Position numbers and translations under genes: made by a program
Notes under the pieces: generated by a model
Told to the model about the DNA's origin: nothing
The model's input: the letters and a program-made list of their open reading frames with translations, nothing else
Databases searched by the model: none
Assembly (NCBI RefSeq): GCF_001677885.1
Contig: NZ_LOCQ01000053.1
Span: 124,001 to 188,000 of the forward strand
Origin: Janthinobacterium psychrotolerans
GTDB taxonomy: Bacteria; Pseudomonadota; Gammaproteobacteria; Burkholderiales; Burkholderiaceae_D
Direction: 5' to 3'
DNA length: 64,000 bases
Shown: positions 8,530-17,094 of the stretch, piece by piece
Numbering within the stretch: the first letter of the stretch is position 1
Layout: each line of letters opens with the position of its first letter

Positions 8530-9299
8530 CAATGCGCCCCTTCCAGTTCCGCATGGGTGGTGCCCATGTACGCTTCCATCACCTGTGGATTACGCGACAC
8601 TTCCGCATAACTGCCTTCGGCCAGCATGGCGCCGCGCTGCAGCACCGAGATCTTGTCGCAGATGCCCGAGACCACGCTCATATTGTGTTCCACCATCAAA
8701 ATCGTGCGGCCGGCCGAGACTTTCTTGATCAGTTCAGTAACCCGGTGCACATCTTCGTGGCCCATGCCCTGCGTCGGTTCATCGAGCAGCATCATTTCGG
8801 GCTCCATCGCCAGGGTGGTGGCGATCTCGAGCGCGCGCTTGCGCCCGTAAGGCATGTCAACCGTGATGGTGTCGGCAAATTCGGTGAGATCGACTTCGGC
8901 CAGCAAGGCCATGGCGCGGTCGTTGAGCTGGTTCAGGGCCCGTTCGCTTTGCCAGAAATAGAACGAGGTGCCGAGCTGGCGCTGCAAGCCGATGCGCACA
9001 TTCTGCAGCACCGACAGATGCGGAAAGACGGCGGAAATCTGGAACGAGCGGATCACGCCCATGCGGGCGATCTGCGCCGGCTTGGCGGCGGTGATATCTT
9101 TTCCATTGAACAGGATCTGTCCGGAAGTCGGTACCAGAAATTTCGTGAGCAGGTTGAAGCACGTGGTCTTGCCGGCCCCATTGGGACCGATCAGGGCGTG
9201 GATATGGCCGCGTTCCACTTTCAGGTTGACATCGCTGACAGCGGTGAAACCCTTGAATTCCTTGGTCAAATGTCTTGTTTCCAAGATGATGTTGGACAT
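8529..9299 (-). CDS. livG: ABC transporter ATP-binding protein LivG
   Basis: A 256-residue ABC ATPase with intact Walker A (GPNGAGKTTCFN), the LivG-type DITAAKPAQIARMGVIRSFQ segment and Walker B (MMLLDEPTQGM). The usual LSGGxxR signature is replaced by MPYGRKRALEIA, a common LivG-type variation. It is the first gene of the five-gene operon and is preceded by AGGAGA at good distance. A possible promoter lies at 9342-9370. Confidence 0.92.
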   Translation of the reverse strand: MSNIILETRHLTKEFKGFTAVSDVNLKVERGHIHALIGPNGAGKTTCFNLLTKFLVPTSGQILFNGKDITAAKPAQIARMGVIRSFQISAVFPHLSVLQNVRIGLQRQLGTSFYFWQSERALNQLNDRAMALLAEVDLTEFADTITVDMPYGRKRALEIATTLAMEPEMMLLDEPTQGMGHEDVHRVTELIKKVSAGRTILMVEHNMSVVSGICDKISVLQRGAMLAEGSYAEVSRNPQVMEAYMGTTHAELEGAH

Positions 9300-9341
9300 C
9301 GTGTCTCCTAGTTGTACTTTTTGTACTACTTAGTCTTTTTT

Positions 9342-9370
9342 ATAATACACAACTTGAATTTGCCGCACAA
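9342..9370 (-). promoter_or_regulatory. Candidate sigma-70 promoter for the liv-type operon
   Basis: Read leftward, TTGTGC (9370-9365) and TATTAT (9347-9342) are separated by exactly 17 bp, 42 bp before the livG start. The -10 is good and the -35 poor, so an activator may be involved. GTAC-TTTTT-GTAC follows between promoter and gene. Confidence 0.4.
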
Positions 9371-9421
9371 TACAGTATAACTACGGGGATTTTTCCCCTT
9401 TTCCATATGGCGCAAGCAGGC

Positions 9422-11059
9422 TCAACGACCCGCGTTTTTCCAGTCGTTTTGTATCATCTGCGCCGCTTTTTCGGCGATCATCACGGTCGGCGAATTGGTA
9501 TTGCCGGAAGTAATAAAAGGCATGATGGAAGCGTCGACCACGCGCAGTCCCGCCACGCCGATCACCCGCAACTGGCTGTCGACCACCGACAAGGGATCGC
9601 TGGCCAGCCCCATGCGGCAAGTGCCGACCGGATGGAAGATCGTCGTGCCGATCTCGCTGGCCGCCTGCGCCAGTTCGGCCTCGCTCTGGTATTGCGGACC
9701 GGGCTTGTATTCCTGCGGCGCAAACTGCTGCAAGGCCGGCGCGGCAACAATCCTGCGCGTCAGGCGCAGGGCGTCGGCCGCCACGGTGCGGTCTTCCGGG
9801 GTACTCAGATAATTGAGGGCAATTTTGGGTGGCGCATAACTGTCGGGCGAGGCCAGCTGCACCTGGCCGCGCGAGGTCGGGCGCAGATTGCAGACGCTGG
9901 CCGTAAAGGCGGGAAACGCATGCAGGGGCGTGCCGAATTTGTCGAGCGACAAGGGCTGTACGTGATATTGCAGGTTGGGCGTGGCCTGGCCGGCATCGGA
10001 CTTGGCGAACGCCCCCAGCTGCGACGGCGCCATCGACATCGGCCCGCTCTGGAACAGCGCATATTGCAGGCCAATCTGCATGCGGCCCAGCAAGTTGCCG
10101 GCCATAATATTCAAGGTTTTCACGCCCTGTACCTTGAACACCATGCGCAGCTGCAAGTGATCCTGCAAATTGCCGCCGACCCCGGGTGCATCGACTACCG
10201 GCGCAATGCCGTGCTGGCGCAGCAAGGCGGCCGGGCCGATGCCCGACAATTGCAGCAGGTGCGGCGAGCCGATGGCGCCAGCCGTCAATATCGTTTCACG
10301 GCGCGACGTGGCCTGCCACTGCGTGCCGCCGCCAGTAAACGTGATGCCGGTGCAGCGCGGACCGTGATCGGACGCCGTGATCTGCAGGCGTTCCACGTGG
10401 CAGCCGGTCATGATGGTCAGGTTGGGCCTGCGCGAGGCCGGTTTCAAAAACGCTTTCGAGGTATTCCAGCGGATGCCGCGGCGCTGGTTGACGTCGAAAT
10501 AGGCGCTGCCGCTATTGTCGCCGCCATTGAAGTCCGCCGTCTTGGCAATGCCGACCTGCTCGGCCGCATCGCGAAAGGCGTTCAGGATATCCCACGACAA
10601 GCGCTGTTTTTCCACCCGCCACTCGCCGCCGGCGCCATGGCTGGCCGAGGCGCCGCCGTGATAATCCTCGCTTTGTTTGAACAGCGGCAGCACCTGGTCC
10701 CAGCCCCAGGAGGCATCGTTGGTCAACGCTGCCCAGCGCTCATAGTCCTGCGCCTGGCCGCGCATATAGATCATGCCGTTGATGGACGAACTGCCGCCCA
10801 GCACCTTGCCACGTGGATAAATCAGGCTGCGCCCGCCCAGTCCGGCATCAGCCTGGGTGGAATAGAGCCAGTCGGTGCGCGGATTGCCGATGCAATGCAG
10901 ATAGCCGACGGGGATATGGATCCACACATAGTCGTCCTTGCCACCCGCCTCCACCAGCAAGACGCTGGCGTTCGGGTCACGCGTGAGCCGGTTGGCCAGC
11001 ACGCACCCTGCCGTACCGCCACCGATGATGATGTAGTCAAATTCGCCTGCCGATTCCAA
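9422..11059 (-). CDS. GMC-family FAD-dependent oxidoreductase (choline dehydrogenase-like)
   Basis: A 545-residue flavoenzyme. The FAD-binding Rossmann motif IIIGGGTAGCVLANRL is at residues 10-25. The GMC signatures PRGKVLGGSSSINGM and, near the C-terminus, FHPVGTCRMG (active-site His) and SGNTNSPTVMIAEKAA are present. It should oxidise an alcohol with FAD as hydride acceptor; choline, polyethylene glycol and other alcohols are used by relatives, so the substrate is open. No signal peptide is seen. It is transcribed leftward, away from the origin-like region on its 5' side, so its promoter must lie in 11060-11220 beside the first DnaA-box module. Confidence 0.9.
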   Translation of the reverse strand: MESAGEFDYIIIGGGTAGCVLANRLTRDPNASVLLVEAGGKDDYVWIHIPVGYLHCIGNPRTDWLYSTQADAGLGGRSLIYPRGKVLGGSSSINGMIYMRGQAQDYERWAALTNDASWGWDQVLPLFKQSEDYHGGASASHGAGGEWRVEKQRLSWDILNAFRDAAEQVGIAKTADFNGGDNSGSAYFDVNQRRGIRWNTSKAFLKPASRRPNLTIMTGCHVERLQITASDHGPRCTGITFTGGGTQWQATSRRETILTAGAIGSPHLLQLSGIGPAALLRQHGIAPVVDAPGVGGNLQDHLQLRMVFKVQGVKTLNIMAGNLLGRMQIGLQYALFQSGPMSMAPSQLGAFAKSDAGQATPNLQYHVQPLSLDKFGTPLHAFPAFTASVCNLRPTSRGQVQLASPDSYAPPKIALNYLSTPEDRTVAADALRLTRRIVAAPALQQFAPQEYKPGPQYQSEAELAQAASEIGTTIFHPVGTCRMGLASDPLSVVDSQLRVIGVAGLRVVDASIMPFITSGNTNSPTVMIAEKAAQMIQNDWKNAGR

Positions 11060-11223
11060 TGAAGCTCCTTTCGGTATGTACCATCGAGGGTGAGCGGCGT
11101 GTCTCCTCGCCGCTTGCCATTACCAGAGTCTGTGTTGCATCAGTCGCAAAGCAGATTACCACCTGTGACGTTGCACGGCGACATTAATTGCTCAGCCAGC
11201 AGCTGAAAACCGCCTTTTCCTGC

Positions 11224-11436
11224 TGTGGATAAGTGTAGGGATATCCACAGGTACACTATGTGTGTAAACGAAAAAATTTTTGGAGGGCGTTTTTTTGTCC
11301 CAAAACTGTTATGTCGTCATACAACGCTTACCCAGCGTTTATACGCGCGCCAAGTTTTTGTTTACAAGGATAAATCTGCACTTATCCACAAGGAAGTGCC
11401 TGCGTTAACTACTATTATTATTCTTGTATACGATCT
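11224..11436 (+). repeat. Origin-like module A
   Basis: The DnaA boxes are TGTGGATAA 11224-11232, ATATCCACA 11241-11249 and TTATCCACA 11382-11390. After 17 bp comes ACTACTATTATTATT (11408-11422), whose complement reads 3'-GAT-GAT-AAT-AAT-AAT, a DnaA-trio run. It is followed by TTCTTGTATAC. The stretch between boxes two and three aligns by eye with the same part of modules B and C. Confidence 0.85.
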
Positions 11437-11672
11437 TGTTAGAGTAAACCTGGTCACGCGCGCTTTTGCTCGCCATGCCCTGACACCTTCGGTGCCGCTC
11501 TGGCAAGCTGAAAAAAAAATCGAGCCAACACTGCGCTCGCAAAAAAACACAAACTGGCATGACAGCATCACCACTGCCAAACCGAGTTGCAGAAAACCAA
11601 GGACGCGCCGACGTCTGCCGGCAGATCAGGCTAAGTTGGCAACTGGCAAAAAACGGGGGATTTCAGAACGAT

Positions 11673-11890
11673 TGTGGATAAGTCACTTGATATCCACAGG
11701 ATGACTTGTGCGTAAACAGGAAGTTACGCGGGTGCCGATATTTTATACAATTTTGCTCCTTTGCCGATACACGGTTTATGCAGGCTTTTTTTGACGCGTA
11801 AACAATTGATCCTGTTGAAAAAAAACGACTTATCCACAGAAAGATCGGCGTTTACTATTACTACTATTTTTATATATTAACCTATTGTAA
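11673..11890 (+). repeat. Origin-like module B
   Basis: The boxes are TGTGGATAA 11673-11681, ATATCCACA 11690-11698 and TTATCCACA 11830-11838. After 15 bp come the trios ACTATTACTACTATT (11854-11868; complement 3'-GAT-AAT-GAT-GAT-AAA type). The tail TTTATATATTAACC is the most AT-rich of the three, so this module looks the most complete unwinding site. Confidence 0.87.
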
Positions 11891-12092
11891 AACGACAAAA
11901 AAAACGCGCCTGCGGCCATTTTTTCCAACAACAGGCAAAAACCTCAAAAAAAAACGTTAACCACGACGCCAGCCACCACGACCAAACCGTCTGCAGGAAT
12001 TCGTGGTCGATCGTGGCCAACGTGCTGGCCAGCACTCCAGGTACACAGACAGCAGAGCGGCAGGCGTGAATCCCGTGTTTTTGGCAGCCGCA

Positions 12093-12312
12093 TGTGGATA
12101 ACTGCCTGCATATCCACAGGATGAGATGTGGGAAAAGTCGTTCTTTGTCCACAGGCGAAGTTTTATCCCAAACAAGTGCTGCCTCGATACAATGCTTATG
12201 CAGCGCTTTTTTTGCAGGCCAAGTCCTTGTTAACGCGAAGGTATACCGACTTATCCACAGAAAAACCGCCGTTTACTATCACTACTATTTTTTATGTATA
12301 CATCTTTATTTA
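12093..12312 (+). repeat. Origin-like module C
   Basis: The boxes are TGTGGATAA 12093-12101, ATATCCACA 12110-12118 and TTATCCACA 12251-12259, with an extra near-match TTGTCCACA 12145-12153. After 15 bp come the trios ACTATCACTACTATT (12275-12289) and the tail TTTTTATGTATACATC. The nucleosidase gene begins about 90 bp beyond. Confidence 0.87.
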
Positions 12313-12399
12313 AAACACAGAAACAAACGAAAACGGTGGAAAAGCGCGGTAGACGGCTTCGGTTAACGTTTTCAACCCCGCAGAACCAGTGAAAAACAC

Positions 12400-13176
12400 A
12401 TGAATACAGACAAAAAAATGCGCCTGGGGATCATCAGCGCTTTGCATGAAGAACAGCAGGGGCTGGTGGAAGCCATGCAAGGGGCCGTCACGCGTTCGCA
12501 CGGCATGCGGGCTTACACCCTTGGGCAACTGTGGAATATCGACGCTGTGTGCGTCCTGTCGCGTCTGGGCAAGGTTGCCGCCGCCATGACGGCTTCTATG
12601 CTTGTGGAAAAGTTCGGAGTTACCCACATCGTCTTTACCGGTGTGGCCGGCAGCGGGGACAAATCGGTCAGGGTTGGCGATATCGTGGTGGCCGAAGCGC
12701 TGCTGCAGCACGATATGGATGCGCGGCCCTTGTTTCCCCGCTTTGAAGTGCCGCTGACGGGCTTGCAGCGTTTTGCCACCGACCTGGCGTTGAGCGAGCA
12801 ACTGGCGCTGTCCGCCGCCGCATTTTTGCGCGACGATGCTCGGGCCGTGCTTGACCCGCTGGAAATCCAGGAATTCAGCTTGCAGCAGCCCCAGGTACAC
12901 CGCGGCCTGATCGCCAGCGGCGACCAGTTCATCGGCAGCGCCGCGCATGTGAACCAGCTGAAAGCCGATATTCCCGATCTGCTGGCCGTCGAGATGGAAG
13001 GCGCGGCCGTGGCGCAAGTGTGTTTTGAACTGGGCGTACCGTTTTCGGTCATGCGCACCGTGTCGGACAACGCCAACGACGAGGCGGCAGTCGACTTCAT
13101 GCGTTTCGTACACAGCGTGGCCTCGCGTTATGCGTTTGGCACCATCAAGCGGCTGTGCCAGCACCTGGCCGGCTGA
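12400..13176 (+). CDS. 5'-methylthioadenosine/S-adenosylhomocysteine nucleosidase-like protein
   Basis: A 258-residue protein of the purine nucleoside phosphorylase/MTAN family. MTAN enzymes cleave adenine from methylthioadenosine and S-adenosylhomocysteine in the methyl cycle. The N-terminal beta strand GIISALHEEQ, the phosphate-loop-like GVAGSGD, the ribose-binding VEMEGAAVAQV and the adenine-site SDNAND are present. It is about 25 residues longer than E. coli Mtn. A start at M7 (12418) is possible. The closest origin-like module ends about 90 bp upstream, so its promoter overlaps that AT-rich tail. Substrate preference is not certain. Confidence 0.82.
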   Translation: MNTDKKMRLGIISALHEEQQGLVEAMQGAVTRSHGMRAYTLGQLWNIDAVCVLSRLGKVAAAMTASMLVEKFGVTHIVFTGVAGSGDKSVRVGDIVVAEALLQHDMDARPLFPRFEVPLTGLQRFATDLALSEQLALSAAAFLRDDARAVLDPLEIQEFSLQQPQVHRGLIASGDQFIGSAAHVNQLKADIPDLLAVEMEGAAVAQVCFELGVPFSVMRTVSDNANDEAAVDFMRFVHSVASRYAFGTIKRLCQHLAG

Positions 13177-13183
13177 TTTTGGA

Positions 13184-13217
13184 TAAAAAAAAGGCAGAAC
13201 CCGCAGGTTCTGCCTTT
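13184..13217 (-). terminator. Intrinsic terminator of putA (shared intergenic hairpin)
   Basis: A 12-bp perfect stem AAAGGCAGAACC/GGTTCTGCCTTT with loop CGCA lies between the convergent nucleosidase and putA genes. Leftward it runs into a T-tract (A-run 13184-13192 on the plus strand), so it mainly ends putA and may also stop nucleosidase transcripts. Confidence 0.9.
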
Positions 13218-13232
13218 GTCGAGCAAATAAAG

Positions 13233-16200
13233 CTATGCGCTCAGCATCATCAGGCTGGCGTTGCCGCCGGCCGCCGTCGTATTGACGCACAGGGCCCGCT
13301 CGGCGACCAGGCGCCACAGCGGGATGGCGGCGTCAGCCGTCGTGTCGATGGTACCCACCACGGCCCCTTCCCGGGCCGCCAGCAGCGGTTTGAGTTCGCC
13401 GGCCAGCTCCGCTTCGAGCATGGCGATCTGGAAATCGTGTTCGCCCGAGGAAATATCCGTGATCACCTGGATGCGGTCTTTCAGTGCCGCCGGCAAGTCG
13501 GCCGGGATCAGGCTGACGGATTGCGCCAATACCAGCGCCTGGTTACCGGTGGCCAATACCGCCGCCAGCTGGTTGATCAGCACGCCGGAGGTGGCGGCCG
13601 CGCACAGGATGGTGCCGCGCGCGGCAAAGCTCAGGGTATTGCGCTCGCCGGTCGGACCTGGCAGGACGATGGTACTGCCCAGCAAGGTCGTGCGCGTGTA
13701 TTCCTGGGCCAGCTGCATCAGCTGCTCGTGGCCGTGCATCTTGGCCCAGACGATCAGCGCGTCGAGCGCCGGCGCCGCTTGCCGCTGGTGCTGGCTGCCG
13801 GCCGGCGCATTGCGCTGCAGGCGTTTCAGGTACAGCGGGCCGCCCGCTTTCGGACCGGTGCCCGACTTGCCTTCGCCGCCGAACGGCTGCACGCCAACCA
13901 CGGCGCCGACGATATTGCGGTTCACATAGATATTGCCCACATGCGCGCGCTGGGTAATGAAAGCGATGGTCTCGTCGATGCGCGTATGGATGCCCAGGGT
14001 CAGGCCATAGCCGCTGTCGTTGATCGATTGCACCAGCTGCGGCAACTGGGCGCGCTTGTAGCGGATCACGTGCAGCACCGGGCCGAACACTTCCTGCGTC
14101 AGCTGGTCGAGCGACTTGATTTCCAGCACCGTCGGCGCGACAAACGTGCCTTCCACCGGCGGCAGGTCGAGCGAGAAATGGTCGAGCGCCACGGTTTTCA
14201 TGCGGTTGATATGGGCCAGCAGATTGCCTTGGGCTTCGGCATCGATGACGGGGCCGATATCGGTGGCCAGGCGGTCAGGATTGCCCACGCGCAGTTCCTG
14301 CATCGCGCCCTTGAGCATCTTGATGGTCTTGCCGGCGATTTCTTCCTGCAGGAACAATACGCGCAAGGCCGAGCAGCGCTGGCCGGCGCTGTCGAAGGCT
14401 GACGACATCACGTCCTGTACCACCTGCTCCGGCAATGCCGAGGAATCGACGATCAGCGCATTCTGGCCACCGGTTTCGGCGATCAGCGCAATGTCGATGT
14501 GTTCCACCACGGCGCGCGCGGCCAGGGTGCGGTTGATCAGTTGCGCCACCTGGGTCGAGCCGGTAAAGATCACGCCCTTGACGCGCGCATCATTGCACAG
14601 GGCCGCGCCGACCACCTCGCCGCTGCCGGGCAGGAACTGCAGTGCGCCGCGCGGCACGCCCGCTTCATGCAGCAGCTGCACCGCGCGCCAGGCGATCAGC
14701 GGTGTCTGCTCGGCTGGCTTGGCCAGCACCACATTGCCGGCCGCCAGGGCAGCGGCAACCTGGCCCGTGAAAATGGCCAATGGAAAATTCCATGGGCTGA
14801 TGCAGGTGACCGGGCCCAGCGCCACGGTGGCCGGCGCATGGTCGATCTCGGTGGCGTAATAGCGTAAAAAGTCCACCGCTTCGCGAATTTCGGCGATCGC
14901 GTTCGGCAGCGACTTGCCCGCTTCGCGCACGGCCAGCGCCATCAGCTCGACGTGATGCTGTTCGAACAGGTCGGCCGCGCGGCGCAGCGCATGGGCGCGC
15001 AGCGACGCCTCCGTGCCCTGCCAGGTCGGCGCGAAGGCGCTGGCGGCGGCCAGCGCTGTTTCCACATCGGCCGGGCACGCTTCTGCGACCTTCCCCACCT
15101 GGTCGTCATGACGCGCCGGATTGCAAATCGTCAAGGTCGGCGCGTTCAGGCTGACGGCGCCATCGATCAATGGCGATGCCTGCCAGGCGTACGGCTGGGC
15201 CAGGCCCTCGGCCAGCGCACGCAAGGTGTCGTCGTTGGACAGGTCGAGGCCGGCCGAGTTGCGGCGCTCGCCACCGAACATGGCCAGCGGCAGGGCAATT
15301 GCCGGATGCGGCAAGCCGCCCTGCAGCCGCGCCTGTTCCAGCGGATCGCGGATCAGGCTGTCGATGGCCACGCTTTCGTCGACGATCTGGTTCACGAAAG
15401 ACGAGTTGGCGCCGTTTTCCAGCAAGCGGCGCACCAAATAGGCCAGCAGGGTTTCGTGCGAGCCGACCGGCGCATAGATGCGGCATGGCTTGTCGAGGTT
15501 GGCCGCGCCCACCACCTGGTCGTACAGGGTTTCGCCCATGCCGTGCAGGCACTGGAATTCATAGTCGGTCACGCCGTCGCGCCTGGCCCAGGTGTAGATG
15601 GTCGCCAGGGTTTGCGCATTGTGGGTGGCAAATTGCGGGTAGATCAGGCGGCTGGCGCCCAGCAGTTTTTGCGCGCACACCAGGTAGGACACGTCGGTGT
15701 AGACCTTGCGCGTGTAGACCGGATAACCTTCCTGGCCATCGACCTGGGCGCGCTTGATCTCCGCATCCCAATACGCGCCCTTGACCAGGCGCACCATGAA
15801 CTTGCGGCCGCTGCGCTGGGCCAGGTCGATCAGATAATCGATGGCGAACGGGCAGCGTTTTTGATACGCCTGCACCACGTAGCCGATGCCCTCGAAGCCG
15901 GCCAGGTCGGTGTCGAACGCCAGCGCTTCCATCAGGTCGAGCGACAGTTCCAGGCGGTCGGTTTCTTCCGCATCGATATTGAAGCCGATGTTGTACTGCT
16001 TGGCCAGCAGCAACAGCGCCTTGACGCGCGGCAGCAGTTCGGCCAGCACGCGGGCGCGCTGGGCGCGGCTGTAGCGCGCGTGCAAGGCCGACAACTTGAC
16101 GGAAATGCCGGGTCCGCTCTTGATGCCGCGGCCGTTGGACGCCTTGCCGATGGCGTGGATCGCCGTTTCATACGAGGCGTAGTAATTGGCCGCGTCCTGT

Positions 16201-16886
16201 TCGGTCAGGGCCGCTTCGCCCAGCATGTCGTAGGAATAGCGGTAGCCGCGCGCTTCATTGTCGCGGCTGTTTTTCAGCGCCTCTTCGATCGTCTGGCCCG
16301 TCACGAACTGGTTGCCCAGCATGCGCATGGCCAGGTCCACGCCTTTGCGGATCAACGGTTCGCCCCCTTTGGCGATCAACCTGGTCATGGCCGAACCGAG
16401 GCCCGACTCGCTGCTGGTACTGACCAGCTTGCCAGTAATCAGCAAGCCCCAGGTGGCCGCATTGACGAACATCGAGGGCGATTCGCCCAGATGTTTCTTC
16501 CAGTCGCCTTTGCTGATTTTGTCGGCGATCAAGCGGTCGGCCGTCTGAGTGTCAGGTATACGCAACAGCGCTTCAGCCAGGCACATCAGCGCTACCCCCT
16601 CTTCCGACGACAAGGAGAACTCATGCATCAGTGCATCGACACCGGACGCGCGTGTGCGTTTTTGGCGCACGGCCGCCACCAGCCTGTGCGCCAGCGCCTG
16701 GCCTTCGGCCGTCGTTTCGGTGCTCGATGCGCGCACCTGCTGCAACAGCCACTGGACCGCGGAAACCTCGTCGCGCCTATAGGCGGCAGTGATGGCGGCG
16801 CGTGGCGCCGTCGCCGCGGGCAGGATTTCCGCCTGGAGCGCGGCAAAGGGAAGCGGGGTAAAAGCCGGGTGGCCAGCAGGGTGCAT
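13233..16886 (-). CDS. putA: Bifunctional proline dehydrogenase / L-glutamate gamma-semialdehyde dehydrogenase PutA
   Basis: A 1217-residue enzyme oxidising proline to glutamate in two steps. The FAD-dependent proline dehydrogenase barrel spans roughly residues 170-480 (RLVKGAYWDAEIKR near 367). The NAD-dependent aldehyde dehydrogenase domain spans about 580-1040, with the ETGGQNA glutamate near 803 and the catalytic Cys in AGQRCSALR near 837. A C-terminal ALDH-like domain, ending NASLMMLSA, marks type B PutA. There is no N-terminal ribbon-helix-helix, so it is not the self-repressing trifunctional form. The divergent Lrp-type gene at 17095 is the likely regulator. The 208-bp AT-rich gap 16887-17094 should hold both promoters. 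Confidence 0.95.
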   Translation of the reverse strand: MHPAGHPAFTPLPFAALQAEILPAATAPRAAITAAYRRDEVSAVQWLLQQVRASSTETTAEGQALAHRLVAAVRQKRTRASGVDALMHEFSLSSEEGVALMCLAEALLRIPDTQTADRLIADKISKGDWKKHLGESPSMFVNAATWGLLITGKLVSTSSESGLGSAMTRLIAKGGEPLIRKGVDLAMRMLGNQFVTGQTIEEALKNSRDNEARGYRYSYDMLGEAALTEQDAANYYASYETAIHAIGKASNGRGIKSGPGISVKLSALHARYSRAQRARVLAELLPRVKALLLLAKQYNIGFNIDAEETDRLELSLDLMEALAFDTDLAGFEGIGYVVQAYQKRCPFAIDYLIDLAQRSGRKFMVRLVKGAYWDAEIKRAQVDGQEGYPVYTRKVYTDVSYLVCAQKLLGASRLIYPQFATHNAQTLATIYTWARRDGVTDYEFQCLHGMGETLYDQVVGAANLDKPCRIYAPVGSHETLLAYLVRRLLENGANSSFVNQIVDESVAIDSLIRDPLEQARLQGGLPHPAIALPLAMFGGERRNSAGLDLSNDDTLRALAEGLAQPYAWQASPLIDGAVSLNAPTLTICNPARHDDQVGKVAEACPADVETALAAASAFAPTWQGTEASLRAHALRRAADLFEQHHVELMALAVREAGKSLPNAIAEIREAVDFLRYYATEIDHAPATVALGPVTCISPWNFPLAIFTGQVAAALAAGNVVLAKPAEQTPLIAWRAVQLLHEAGVPRGALQFLPGSGEVVGAALCNDARVKGVIFTGSTQVAQLINRTLAARAVVEHIDIALIAETGGQNALIVDSSALPEQVVQDVMSSAFDSAGQRCSALRVLFLQEEIAGKTIKMLKGAMQELRVGNPDRLATDIGPVIDAEAQGNLLAHINRMKTVALDHFSLDLPPVEGTFVAPTVLEIKSLDQLTQEVFGPVLHVIRYKRAQLPQLVQSINDSGYGLTLGIHTRIDETIAFITQRAHVGNIYVNRNIVGAVVGVQPFGGEGKSGTGPKAGGPLYLKRLQRNAPAGSQHQRQAAPALDALIVWAKMHGHEQLMQLAQEYTRTTLLGSTIVLPGPTGERNTLSFAARGTILCAAATSGVLINQLAAVLATGNQALVLAQSVSLIPADLPAALKDRIQVITDISSGEHDFQIAMLEAELAGELKPLLAAREGAVVGTIDTTADAAIPLWRLVAERALCVNTTAAGGNASLMMLSA

Positions 16887-17094
16887 AGAGACTCTTTACA
16901 AGGAAAAAGATGACGGAACCGCCAGTATTTCTTGCCCTTTTTTAGTGCAAAAGAATACAGAAAGTCGGATGTTAAGATGATTCGATTGTAAAGGGGATTC
17001 TTATGGATTAATTCTGGTAATACAGAGGGCTAGCAATAGATAGTTTTTGATGCGACAATTTAACCAAATAATATTTATTTGGGGAGTGCTTGGG

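Larger units (their letters stand above)
11060..12399. other. oriC: Candidate replication origin: gene-free region with three tandem DnaA-box/DnaA-trio modules
   Basis: This 1.34-kb stretch has no convincing gene and is far richer in A+T tracts than its surroundings. It holds three diverged copies of one module. Each copy has TGTGGATAA, then ATATCCACA starting 17 bp later, then TTATCCACA starting 157 or 158 bp after the first box, then 15-17 bp, a DnaA-trio run and an AT-rich tail. Copies begin at 11224, 11673 and 12093. The box-spacer-trio-AT order is that of known bacterial basal unwinding elements. The gene order (mnmG and parS 11-12 kb away) supports an origin-proximal position. dnaA is not in the window, so an origin is inferred; a DnaA-titration locus is the main alternative. 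Confidence 0.75.

Noticed and set aside
9386-9404. GGGGA-TTTT-TCCCC hairpin as a terminator of the GMC gene
   Set aside because: The stem is only 5 bp and no T-run follows in the leftward direction.
10389-10404. CACGTG with TTCC arm inside the GMC gene as a parS site
   Set aside because: Only 12 of 16 positions match; likely chance in coding sequence.
11225-12366. Several open frames of 60-159 codons inside the origin-like region
   Set aside because: They run across DnaA boxes and A/T tracts, have no ribosome-binding sites or recognisable domains, and overlap each other on both strands.
14952-16913. 653-codon plus-strand frame opposite putA
   Set aside because: Antisense shadow of the proline dehydrogenase part of PutA.
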